Origin: Bacteroides cellulosilyticus
GTDB lineage: Bacteria; Bacteroidota; Bacteroidia; Bacteroidales; Bacteroidaceae
Direction: 5' to 3'
DNA: 64,000 nucleotides
NCBI RefSeq assembly: GCF_020091405.1
Contig: NZ_CP081903.1
Coordinates: forward strand, 248,001-312,000
This document shows positions 16,591 to 26,700 of the stretch, piece after piece. Every line of letters starts with the position of its first letter. Position 1 is the first letter of the stretch. Under the pieces are notes generated by a model. It did not search any database. It was not told the origin of the DNA and worked only from the letters and a program-made list of their open reading frames with translations. Made by a program: the position numbers and the translations under genes.

Positions 16591-17364
16591 ATGCGTATTT
16601 TAATACTCGGAGCCGGCAAGATGGGCTCTTTCTTTACAGATATTCTAAGTTTCCAACATGAAACGGCAGTGTTCGACGTGAATCCGCACCAGTTGCGTTT
16701 TGTCTACAACACGTATCGTTTCACCACGTTGGAAGAGATAAAGGACTTCGAACCGGAGTTGGTAATCAATGCCGCCACGGTGAGATATACGCTGGACGCA
16801 TTCCGCAAGGTTCTACCTATGCTACCCAAGGATTGTATCATCAGTGATATTGCCTCGGTGAAGACGGGATTGAAGAAATTCTATGAGGAAAGTGGCTTCC
16901 GTTATGTATCGTCGCATCCGATGTTTGGTCCTACGTTTGCCAGCCTCAGTAATCTGAGCAGCGAGAATGCTATCATCATCAGTGAAGGTGACCACCTGGG
17001 AAAAATTTTCTTCAAGGACCTTTACCAGACGCTCCGCCTCAATATCTTCGAATATACTTTCGACGAGCATGATGAAACGGTAGCTTATTCTCTGTCTATT
17101 CCTTTCGTCTCTACGTTTGTTTTTGCAGCGGTAATGAAGCATCAGGAGGCTCCGGGTACTACGTTCAAAAAGCACATGGCTATTGCTAAGGGTTTGCTGA
17201 GTGAGGATGATTACTTGCTTCAGGAAATTCTCTTTAATCCGCGCACTCCCTCGCAAGTGGAAAATATTCGTCTGGAGCTGAAGAATTTGCTGGAAATTAT
17301 CAGTACGAAGGATGCGGAAGGGATGAAGCAGTATCTGACGAAGATTAGGGAAAAGATAAAATAG
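16591..17364 (+). CDS. tyrA: Prephenate dehydrogenase
   Basis: 257 residues, short for the family because neither a mutase nor an ACT domain is fused. Oxidatively decarboxylates prephenate to 4-hydroxyphenylpyruvate for tyrosine. An N-terminal Rossmann domain begins ILILGAGKMGSFF; the dimerising helical half contains SDIASVKTGL near 88-97 and SSHPMFGPTFASL near 109-121, where the conserved His and Gly-Pro line the substrate site. Last gene of the operon; an inverted repeat 20 bp later probably ends the transcript. Confidence 0.93.
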   Translation: MRILILGAGKMGSFFTDILSFQHETAVFDVNPHQLRFVYNTYRFTTLEEIKDFEPELVINAATVRYTLDAFRKVLPMLPKDCIISDIASVKTGLKKFYEESGFRYVSSHPMFGPTFASLSNLSSENAIIISEGDHLGKIFFKDLYQTLRLNIFEYTFDEHDETVAYSLSIPFVSTFVFAAVMKHQEAPGTTFKKHMAIAKGLLSEDDYLLQEILFNPRTPSQVENIRLELKNLLEIISTKDAEGMKQYLTKIREKIK

Positions 17365-17384
17365 AATAAATAGGTGAGATTAAG

Positions 17385-17438
17385 GAATTGAAGAGAGGGG
17401 AGGTACGGAAAAGGAAATGGGGCTTCTCTCTTCAATTC
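17385..17438 (+). terminator. Probable terminator after tyrA
   Basis: GAATTGAAGAGAG (17385-17397) is perfectly matched by CTCTCTTCAATTC (17426-17438). The loop is long (28 nt) and the following bases are only moderately T-rich. The following 100 bp up to the CRISPR array are AT-rich and hold no gene. Confidence 0.6.
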
Positions 17439-17540
17439 GTTAATAAAGAGAGGTGATGATATTTAGGATTAGGTAGGGGCATACTTATTTCTAAAATTAT
17501 TGAAAATAGTCAAATATTGGCAGGAATGATATGAAATTCT

Positions 17541-20121
17541 GTTGTAATTTGCTTCTCATTTTTGTATTTTTGAACCATAGGAAACAGTATCAACACTTCC
17601 AATGATAGAACCAAAAGGGTTGTGATTTGCTTTCATTTTAGTATCTTTGAACCATAGGAAACAGTTTTAAAAGCATTTTGCAGATACACGTATGAGTTGT
17701 GATTTGCTTTCATTTTAGTATCTTTGAACCATAGGAAACAGTTAATTGGATAAGACGGTCATCTACCTTTCTGTTGTGATTTGCTTTCATTTTAGTATCT
17801 TTGAACCATAGGAAACAGTTGCAATTGCTGCACGGAGCAACCAAGAGTGGTTGTGATTTGCTTTCATTTTAGTATCTTTGAACCATAGGAAACAGTCAAA
17901 TATTTTATAATAACAGCTCATACCTAGTTGTGATTTGCTTTCATTTTAGTATCTTTGAACCATAGGAAACAGTCGGCAGTCTGCCATCTATATTCATGCT
18001 GATGTTGTGATTTGCTTTCATTTTAGTATCTTTGAACCATAGGAAACAGTTATGTTACAGGAAGAAGGAAGCCAAGCAAGTTGTGATTTGCTTTCATTTT
18101 AGTATCTTTGAACCATAGGAAACAGTTTCGTTCCCGTTCTAATGCAGATAAAATAGTTGTGATTTGCTTTCATTTTAGTATCTTTGAACCATAGGAAACA
18201 GTGTAGTCCCGAAGAATACACATTGGCGGGGGGTTGTGATTTGCTTTCATTTTAGTATCTTTGAACCATAGGAAACAGTAGATAGCTTGTTGAAAATTTC
18301 CTTCTCCGAGTTGTGATTTGCTTTCATTTTAGTATCTTTGAACCATAGGAAACAGTCGCAGAATTAACTATGTCAGCGGGTCTTGGTTGTGATTTGCTTT
18401 CATTTTAGTATCTTTGAACCATAGGAAACAGTCGGCTCACTCTCGCACCCCGGTCGTGGCGGGTTGTGATTTGCTTTCATTTTAGTATCTTTGAACCATA
18501 GGAAACAGTAAATAATAACAATTTAAAGATTATGAAAGAGTTGTGATTTGCTTTCATTTTAGTATCTTTGAACCATAGGAAACAGTGATAGTATGTTAGT
18601 CCTGCAATCAGATCAGTTGTGATTTGCTTTCATTTTAGTATCTTTGAACCATAGGAAACAGTTTTACGTCCGTTGCTATTTCAAATAGCTGCGTTGTGAT
18701 TTGCTTTCATTTTAGTATCTTTGAACCATAGGAAACAGTTGCCCTCAAAGGGATGTTTGCAGCCCATTCGTTGTGATTTGCTTTCATTTTAGTATCTTTG
18801 AACCATAGGAAACAGTAAATTATAATTTCATCCATAGATGCTCCAGTTGTGATTTGCTTTCATTTTAGTATCTTTGAACCATAGGAAACAGTTGCAAAAA
18901 GTGTACAGAAACAGCCTCAGCAGTTGTGATTTGCTTTCATTTTAGTATCTTTGAACCATAGGAAACAGTTACGCAACGTTTGAAATACTTGGATGATATG
19001 TTGTGATTTGCTTTCATTTTAGTATCTTTGAACCATAGGAAACAGTCTGAGTGTCATCAGTAGCATCCACATTGCCGTTGTGATTTGCTTTCATTTTAGT
19101 ATCTTTGAACCATAGGAAACAGTAGTATTTGTATTCAAAGAAGAGCCATTTAGTTGTGATTTGCTTTCATTTTAGTATCTTTGAACCATAGGAAACAGTA
19201 TTGCACGATGGAGCAAGTCAAAGACTACAGTTGTGATTTGCTTTCATTTTAGTATCTTTGAACCATAGGAAACAGTCTACCAGATTAGGGTCCATCCCCT
19301 TACCCGTTGTGATTTGCTTTCATTTTAGTATCTTTGAACCATAGGAAACAGTGATATGCTTGGATGTGCGAATAGCCCCATTGTTGTGATTTGCTTTCAT
19401 TTTAGTATCTTTGAACCATAGGAAACAGTCTATCATTTTGGTACCTCGGAAAATCATCTGTTGTGATTTGCTTTCATTTTAGTATCTTTGAACCATAGGA
19501 AACAGTTATTAAAAGAAAGTCAATCAAAACTAACAGGTTGTGATTTGCTTTCATTTTAGTATCTTTGAACCATAGGAAACAGTAGGTGACATCTTCGATA
19601 TTCAGATGATTAAGTTGTGATTTGCTTTCATTTTAGTATCTTTGAACCATAGGAAACAGTGTAAATCTGCTACAGAAAGTCAACCGTTAGGTTGTGATTT
19701 GCTTTCATTTTAGTATCTTTGAACCATAGGAAACAGTAGACTATATAATAGTTGGTTACACAACAAGTTGTGATTTGCTTTCATTTTAGTATCTTTGAAC
19801 CATAGGAAACAGTTGCATGGATTAATTATATGACAAATTTCAAGTTGTGATTTGCTTTCATTTTAGTATCTTTGAACCATAGGAAACAGTTATTCAAGCA
19901 ATGGATAAGGTAAGTAATTAGTTGTGATTTGCTTTCATTTTAGTATCTTTGAACCATAGGAAACAGTTCTTTCGTTCTTCTTTATTAAACACATTTTGTT
20001 GTGATTTGCTTTCATTTTAGTATCTTTGAACCATAGGAAACAGTTGGTGTCGGGTTCTGCATGTACTGTGTATCGTTGTGATTTGCTTTCATTTTAGTAT
20101 CTTTGAACCATAGGAAACAGT
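17541..20121 (+). CRISPR. Type II-C CRISPR array, 34 repeats and 33 spacers
   Basis: The 47-bp repeat begins GTTGTGATTTGCTTTCATTT and ends CATAGGAAACAGT; 33 copies starting at 17619 show no variation in my reading. The first copy (17541-17588) is 48 bp with several substitutions and marks the cas-distal end. Spacers are 30 bp, eight of them 29 bp (numbers 7, 8, 11, 14, 17, 21, 23, 29 from the left); all differ. Pairing with the tracrRNA anti-repeat shows that crRNAs are made from the plus strand, towards cas2. Repeat positions 24-31 read TATCTTTG, a Bacteroides -7 box, and TTG at positions 2-4 lies 19 bp before it, so each repeat may initiate its own crRNA, as known for Neisseria type II-C. 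Spacer targets cannot be named without a search. Confidence 0.98.
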
Positions 20122-20200
20122 ACAACCCGCATTACAAACTGATATACAATTGGTTACAAACTATTTTTGAATTACAAAAACGATACTGTTTTCAATTAAG

Positions 20201-20229
20201 AATCCCGCATTTAAGCGGGATTTCTTTTT

Positions 20230-20230
<1 letters not shown>
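20201..20230. terminator. Bidirectional terminator between the array and cas2
   Basis: AATCCCGC (20201-20208) pairs with GCGGGATT (20215-20222), followed on the plus strand by a T-rich tail. It would end array transcripts coming from the left and the cas operon from the right. The cas2 stop codon (20230-20232) lies in the tail. The 80 bp between the last repeat and this hairpin hold no gene and could contain an adaptation leader. Confidence 0.75.
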
Positions 20231-21493
<1,263 letters not shown>

Positions 21494-21518
21494 AGTATTC
21501 TATTTTTAAAATTATCTA

Positions 21519-22190
21519 CTACTCACTATCCGCTTCAAAAGATAATTGGGGCGGTTTTTCTTCCTTTTCTAAATTTGCTAAGAAGTTTCGAAAAGATATA
21601 TTGCTTCTTCCTAACTCCTTCTCTGCTTGCTCATGAGCTACTCTAGCTACATTACCTCCACGATTTACAACTTGCTTACTTTTATTAGATGTATTCGACT
21701 ACTCTTTTGGGAGGATTTCCACTGTAACACGTTCGCCAAACATTGTGAAGACGGATAGCTATACCACGTCAACGTTTAACAATCCAATCCTTAGAATAAC
21801 CTTCTGCTCATAGAGTTCTTTCATATACTCTTGGTAAGCTCTGGCTCTCTATCTCTTGCAAACGTTCATCCCTCACTCGAGCTAGCCAAAGTTTAAAGTG
21901 TACTGTTTTAGAAGAAATAGACTGTATAATACGAAACAATCCTTTTATATATACTGCTTGAATTTTGCTCTTTTTACCATCCTCTACTATCATTTGAACC
22001 GAGGTATAAAGTGTACCTTGGTTCAATGATAAACCTCGTCCCGTGAACACATTCGCCTTATATACTGTTTAGGATTAACACTATGAGTCAACGCCTCCGC
22101 CACATCGACAATTGAAAAATGCCATTGTTGCTCTTCTTCATTCCACGCAAAATGGATTTTCTTATCTTGAAACAGCCTAATATTATTCAT
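21519..22190 (-). pseudogene. Decayed BRO-family (phage antirepressor-like) gene between cas9 and cas1
   Basis: Starts at ATG 22190, 12 bp after cas9, with NNIRLFQDKKIHFAWNEEEQQWHFSIVDVAEAL, the Bro-N start of Bacteroides BRO proteins. It meets a stop after about 55 codons, resumes in another frame (GTLYTSVQMIVEDGKK...GLFRIIQSISS, FKLWLARVRDERLQEI; 21808-22050), meets a stop, continues with EGYSKDWIVKR, a further stop and RGIAI, and after a third frame change ends in VVNRGGNVARVAHEQAEKELGRS to a stop at 21519. These pieces are collinear with an intact protein of about 220 residues but broken by at least two frameshifts and two stops. It sits flush with both cas genes, so it was probably once part of the cas operon transcript. 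Confidence 0.85.
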
Positions 22191-22202
22191 TACCCTATAT
22201 TT

Positions 22203-25200
22203 TTAATACTCACCTAGCGATACAATTTGCCCAATATGATCAACTCTAACTTTCACTATTTTATCTAATCCCTTTGAACTACGAAAATCAGTCCATATTA
22301 TGCCTTTTAGAGTTGAACTTGTATCTTTGATAGTAGTTTCCAAATGATGTCTAAAAACATAGTTTTTATAAGTAAACTTTTGCACCCTAAACAAATTAGG
22401 ACTTATCATCGCATAATTCTCCGGATTCAATAAATCTACCTCTTTAGGATTGAATCCTGTCTTCTCATTGGGAAATACAAAATATTCATTTTGCTTCATA
22501 CTAAACAGAAACTGCCATCCTTCACTTCTTCTATAATCCTTATCTATAATAGGTTGACCAAGGTTTGCCCGTGTCACCGCATCAAAGAAAGAAACCACTA
22601 CTTCATCAAGTTCATACTTCGGATTACCTTCTTCATCAAGTACTATCTGTCCCACTTTGTCCAAGACAGGCTTTTTATAGATAGCCACATGATGATTGTT
22701 ACCAGTATTCACAAAATCCACTGGGATTTTCCTTCCTTCTTTGCCCAAAATCAAGTTACCATCTTTATCTTTCTTTTCATGCAGCGATTGAGCATTGCTA
22801 ATGCCTCGAATACTCACGCGTTTAATCGATATTCCTCTAGCCTCATTCAGCCATATTGGATTTTCATCCAAGTTGACGAATGCCTTTTTGGCATCTCCAC
22901 CATACTCTTTTAGCCTTTTTTCCAAGACACTACGAATTTTCACATCTATCACCTTATCTATACTTAAATTGGGATCAATCGGCTTTCGTATAGTATAAAC
23001 AGTTTCAAACTCTACCGTCTGTACTTTTTCTGGAACCATCTCCGTTTGGTTCTCATCAAGATAGAGCGGACTCTTTTCCAATGTATTTTTACCAGTAAAT
23101 GCTTTCTTTGGATCATTGCCAAAAGCCTCCAAACGTTTTAGTAAAGCATTCCGGTAAGCAAGTTTACTTACAGTAGCAATCTTGGTAACATCAAAAGCAG
23201 CATTCACTTTTTCCATTTTCGTGACATATTGTCGATGACTACCATAAACAGTTTCTAGATGTAACTGTCCACGCGGTGTTTGTTGCATTTTTTTGTTTTC
23301 ACCATTGTTTTTCTTTGTACGATTCACATTGGAGGTAACCACCTTATTTTTAGCCTTGATAGATACCAATAAGTTTTCCAAGTGGCGTTTAGCTTCTGCA
23401 CGAAACTGTGCCAGAGGTATTGGAGCGAGCGCCTTTCCATCTTCAAAATAGCGCGCCTTTATACCTGCTATATTGGCATGCTCTTTAGAAGTAGGCATCC
23501 AAACGGCATTCTTATTATTATAATATTGAATAAACACATCTTTCGTGAAAGCTACAGTCAGAGCATCCATTGCATGGTGTCGATGATCGTTTCTTTTAGT
23601 CCAGTCTGTTATTTTCTTTATCCTTCTCCCATTTTTGTCTTTAAAAGTCTCCACCAAACCAAGTATTTCGTATTTAGGTAGATTCAACTCTTTCATCACA
23701 TCCACAAGTTGCCAATCCTCACGTAATTTATCAGTAATGGAACCAGTAGTAGCCACCACTCTGCGACTAATTTCATTCAACATAGCAAGAGCTTTCTTGG
23801 AAATATACTGCGTATTCCGCAAATCTCTATCGATAAATCCTTCCGGAATATCTTTCTCTTCCATTTTTAACTTTCTAAGCTTTGTTTTTTTATCCTTGAA
23901 TAGAGCCTCGCAACGATTGAGATACTCCTGCAAACCAACATCTCCGTATTTCTCTTTTACAAAATCATAAGCCGTTTTATTACCTTTCTCTATATTAATA
24001 GCCCTGTATTCCAAAGTTTTATTAGACAGTGAATCATCGAAAAGACGAGCTTGCGGAATGATGTGTTCAATATCAATCTCTTTACTGAAAATTTTTTCTC
24101 TTGGAATGTACTCATCGGAATATAAAGTCTTATACCCGTTATCTTTTAATTCTTCATAGAGTTTATAACGTATAATATCATTACGGCTAACATTCATCAT
24201 GCCGAATTCCGTTCGCAACAACTGACGAATTTCATCATGTTCACGAGTATTTCGTGCTATGGATTTTGTTAATTCTTCTCGTTCTTTAGCATTTTTCTTT
24301 AGTTCACGGGCCAGTTCCACATGAATTTCATCAGGTTTGCCGTAGGTATCAATGATTGTATTAATCAGATTAACCATTTGGTTCAAAATCTTTTCAACCA
24401 CAGGGTTACGCAGGCTATTCTTGGGGAGAATATCCAATTTGTCCTTCAATATCTTATTTTCTATTTCATCTTTGGTCAATGAGGATTTAGAATGACGATA
24501 CCCCGCATAGTCACATGCAACGTCATATTGATTACCTTCTTTTAAATAAGGTAGTATCTTTTTAATAGCCTTTGCACTCAGACTTCCGTAATCTTCTTGA
24601 AATGACACATTAGCAAGTTCTACAGCATACTCTTTTTCCACGCCACAAAGCTGCATAATTTTCTCAAGCAGTTTACCATTCCCAGTCGGTGTATTATCCC
24701 CCTCAAAAGAATACAATAAATGCCAAAGTCTGAAATAAGACTGCCTCTCAAGTTCTTTATCCTCTTTACTCAAATCAATAGAAAGTAGTTCTGTATTCCA
24801 TCCTAAATTAGTGAATATGGTTTCCAGCTTTTCTATAATCTCATCTGCAGATTTCTTAAAATCCACAGGTTCATAACCATACTTCTCAATCATCTTGCTG
24901 TATGCTGAGAAAAGAGCGAATCCTGTATGATTACCATCAATCTGCTTAAAATTCAGATCCAGTTCCTGGAAATTTTCGAACAACAGTTTCAGAACCTCAG
25001 CCTTTTTCATACTCTCTTTTACAAAAAGTTCCTTAGCCAGCAACTCTTTTTCTTCCTGATACAAAGACCGTTTTCCTTCTACGAGCAAAGGCTTTTCCGA
25101 GTTATCAAACAATGTAGAAGATTTATCTGCTTTCTTGCGTTTACTCTGTTTATCCCACGCAAAGACTTCAATATCATTCAAGGTTTGCCATATTTTAAAC

Positions 25201-26504
25201 TCTTGGAATAACGGATGCGAACGGGGAATCACCCGACAGCCCACTGTCTTATTCTGTTTTCTGCCATCCTTTTCTACTATAACTTCTCGCTTCTCAAATT
25301 CGCAGAAACTTATTAATCCTTTTTGACTCTTCAGACGACGTTGATAAAAAATAATGATGTCACGAATTTCTTTCTTCAGTTCCACAGTCAACTCCTCATG
25401 AAACTCAGCCTGCCTCTCCCATATCCTGTCAAATTCATCCAAATAATCTTGCCGATAGAATACTCGGTTGCGCAAACTTACATTAGGGTCTTTTTCCAAC
25501 TCAGACATCAAATACTGTCCAACCGTCTGACGATTGAAGTAAAGCTGCTTACTACGATCGCTGATTGCCCCCAGATAACCACTAGAAGCACTTATCTGAC
25601 CATTGATTTCTTGTAGCACAATAGCAACTATTTCCGGATTTAGTTGTTCAGAAAGAGCTTGTACACGCCAACGATAATTTTCCAATTTTAATTCATTCCC
25701 TTTGGTATCTCGTTTAAGACCGACAAGCTTATACTCCTTTACTCTTTCTTCTGTCCTTGCCTCTTTCTCATTCCAAACAGATTCTTTTTCTGACCAAACA
25801 AAGAACTTTGCTAGAATGGCCCAAGTCTGACTACGATTTTTACCTCTAACTTCTTCTTTCACTGCATCACAAAATAATTCCGGATTAAACCGCTTTTGGA
25901 AGTTCCAAATCCTGTCAAACTCATTCTGTAAATCAGAACGATAAAAATCCGGTAGATTTTTCTTTCCAGCTTCAAGCATTTGCAGGCAGAGTTCCCCTGG
26001 GGTCAAGCCCTCTTCATAAAGTTTTCTGGCTACATCCATACCATCAATCAATACACCATCTTCACTTCCTTTGGTTTTCCGACTACTTTTATAACCACGC
26101 TTCTTATTAATCATCAGTAACACTCGAGCAAACTCCTCTAAAGAAACTTCTTCCACTGCAGCTTTCGCTCTTAGACGATATGTTTCAAATGTTGTTTTAT
26201 TACCATGTTCAGAAAGTAAAGTGCTATCTGTTATGAAACCGTGCTCTTTTAACACTTCAATGAGAGTTTCACGACGCAATTTATAACGTTGCAAATTACG
26301 ACGCATGCTTCTTTTAAGAGTTCTGTCAGCATTCGTGGTAATACTTTTTCCTTTTTCAAAATTCTGCATTTCATCCACAGTCAAAGGATTCACTCTTACA
26401 CCGAGTTTGATAATAGACGATATTTCCTCAGTATTTTCCGCCTCATTGACCAATGCCCAGCCAATGCTATTGCAACCTAAATCTAATCCTAATATTTTTT
26501 TCAT
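22203..26504 (-). CDS. cas9: CRISPR-associated endonuclease Cas9 (type II-C, 1433 residues)
   Basis: RNA-guided DNA nuclease. RuvC-I holds Asp8 in ILGLDLGCNSIGWAL; the arginine-rich bridge helix follows (RTLKRSMRRNLQRYKLRRE near 62-80). RuvC-II is at IHVELARELKKN, the HNH domain at DIEHIIPQ with His814 and the downstream Asn in NKTLEYRAINIEKGNKTAYD, and RuvC-III at HHAMDALTVAF with Asp980. All catalytic residues are present and the frame is intact. It is long for II-C, like other Bacteroidota enzymes. The C-terminal PAM-interacting region (about 1250-1433) cannot be read for PAM. It heads the operon, with its own promoter and a divergent tracrRNA. Confidence 0.98.
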   Translation of the reverse strand: MKKILGLDLGCNSIGWALVNEAENTEEISSIIKLGVRVNPLTVDEMQNFEKGKSITTNADRTLKRSMRRNLQRYKLRRETLIEVLKEHGFITDSTLLSEHGNKTTFETYRLRAKAAVEEVSLEEFARVLLMINKKRGYKSSRKTKGSEDGVLIDGMDVARKLYEEGLTPGELCLQMLEAGKKNLPDFYRSDLQNEFDRIWNFQKRFNPELFCDAVKEEVRGKNRSQTWAILAKFFVWSEKESVWNEKEARTEERVKEYKLVGLKRDTKGNELKLENYRWRVQALSEQLNPEIVAIVLQEINGQISASSGYLGAISDRSKQLYFNRQTVGQYLMSELEKDPNVSLRNRVFYRQDYLDEFDRIWERQAEFHEELTVELKKEIRDIIIFYQRRLKSQKGLISFCEFEKREVIVEKDGRKQNKTVGCRVIPRSHPLFQEFKIWQTLNDIEVFAWDKQSKRKKADKSSTLFDNSEKPLLVEGKRSLYQEEKELLAKELFVKESMKKAEVLKLLFENFQELDLNFKQIDGNHTGFALFSAYSKMIEKYGYEPVDFKKSADEIIEKLETIFTNLGWNTELLSIDLSKEDKELERQSYFRLWHLLYSFEGDNTPTGNGKLLEKIMQLCGVEKEYAVELANVSFQEDYGSLSAKAIKKILPYLKEGNQYDVACDYAGYRHSKSSLTKDEIENKILKDKLDILPKNSLRNPVVEKILNQMVNLINTIIDTYGKPDEIHVELARELKKNAKEREELTKSIARNTREHDEIRQLLRTEFGMMNVSRNDIIRYKLYEELKDNGYKTLYSDEYIPREKIFSKEIDIEHIIPQARLFDDSLSNKTLEYRAINIEKGNKTAYDFVKEKYGDVGLQEYLNRCEALFKDKKTKLRKLKMEEKDIPEGFIDRDLRNTQYISKKALAMLNEISRRVVATTGSITDKLREDWQLVDVMKELNLPKYEILGLVETFKDKNGRRIKKITDWTKRNDHRHHAMDALTVAFTKDVFIQYYNNKNAVWMPTSKEHANIAGIKARYFEDGKALAPIPLAQFRAEAKRHLENLLVSIKAKNKVVTSNVNRTKKNNGENKKMQQTPRGQLHLETVYGSHRQYVTKMEKVNAAFDVTKIATVSKLAYRNALLKRLEAFGNDPKKAFTGKNTLEKSPLYLDENQTEMVPEKVQTVEFETVYTIRKPIDPNLSIDKVIDVKIRSVLEKRLKEYGGDAKKAFVNLDENPIWLNEARGISIKRVSIRGISNAQSLHEKKDKDGNLILGKEGRKIPVDFVNTGNNHHVAIYKKPVLDKVGQIVLDEEGNPKYELDEVVVSFFDAVTRANLGQPIIDKDYRRSEGWQFLFSMKQNEYFVFPNEKTGFNPKEVDLLNPENYAMISPNLFRVQKFTYKNYVFRHHLETTIKDTSSTLKGIIWTDFRSSKGLDKIVKVRVDHIGQIVSLGEY

Positions 26505-26525
26505 GATATTATTTTAATGTTTTGT

Positions 26526-26533
26526 CAAATATA
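26526..26533 (-). promoter_or_regulatory. -7 box of the cas9 operon promoter
   Basis: TATATTTG on the minus strand (26533 to 26526) matches TAnnTTTG and lies 22 bp before the cas9 ATG, implying a very short leader. No good -33 box is seen. Confidence 0.6.
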
Positions 26534-26553
26534 GTAAAAACTTTCTGTATTCT

Positions 26554-26584
26554 ATTGTTTTTCCCAATTTATTTCATATATTTG
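26554..26584 (+). promoter_or_regulatory. Promoter of the tracrRNA
   Basis: ATTG at 26554-26557 and TATATTTG at 26577-26584, with a 19-bp spacer, form a Bacteroides-type promoter divergent from cas9. The spacing is the same as that of the TTG and TATCTTTG boxes inside the CRISPR repeats. Confidence 0.65.
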
Positions 26585-26589
26585 TCAGA

Positions 26590-26669
26590 CTAAAATGAAG
26601 CAAATCACAATAAGGATTATTCCGTTGTGAAAACATTAGGTTCCCTCGTCCTCAACGGGGGATTTTTTT
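26590..26669 (+). ncRNA. tracrRNA
   Basis: CTAAAATGAAG-CAAATCACAA (26590-26610) is the reverse complement of repeat positions 2-23 with one base missing, so it is the anti-repeat. It is followed by a nexus-like segment (ATTATTCCGTTGTGAAAAC) and a terminator stem CCCTCGT/ACGGGGG (26644-26650 and 26656-26662, one G-U pair) with a run of T at 26663-26670. Length is about 80 nt. It guides repeat processing with Cas9 and RNase III, or pairs with crRNAs started from within repeats. Its T-tract merges with the next gene's -7 box. Confidence 0.92.
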
Positions 26670-26677
26670 TATCTTTG
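26670..26677 (+). promoter_or_regulatory. -7 box of dnaG, overlapping the tracrRNA terminator tail
   Basis: TATCTTTG begins with the last T of the tracrRNA T-tract. Expected start of transcription is near 26684, giving a leader of about 17 nt to the dnaG ATG at 26701. Confidence 0.65.
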
Positions 26678-26700
26678 CATTCGCAAAAACAATTATCCAA

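Noticed and set aside
20122..20200. A 35th degenerate CRISPR repeat after the last one
   Set aside because: Only scattered identity (TATTTTTGAA) at the expected place; not enough to call a repeat.
22491..25616. Several plus-strand open frames inside cas9
   Set aside because: Antisense to an intact cas9 with all catalytic motifs; no independent signals.
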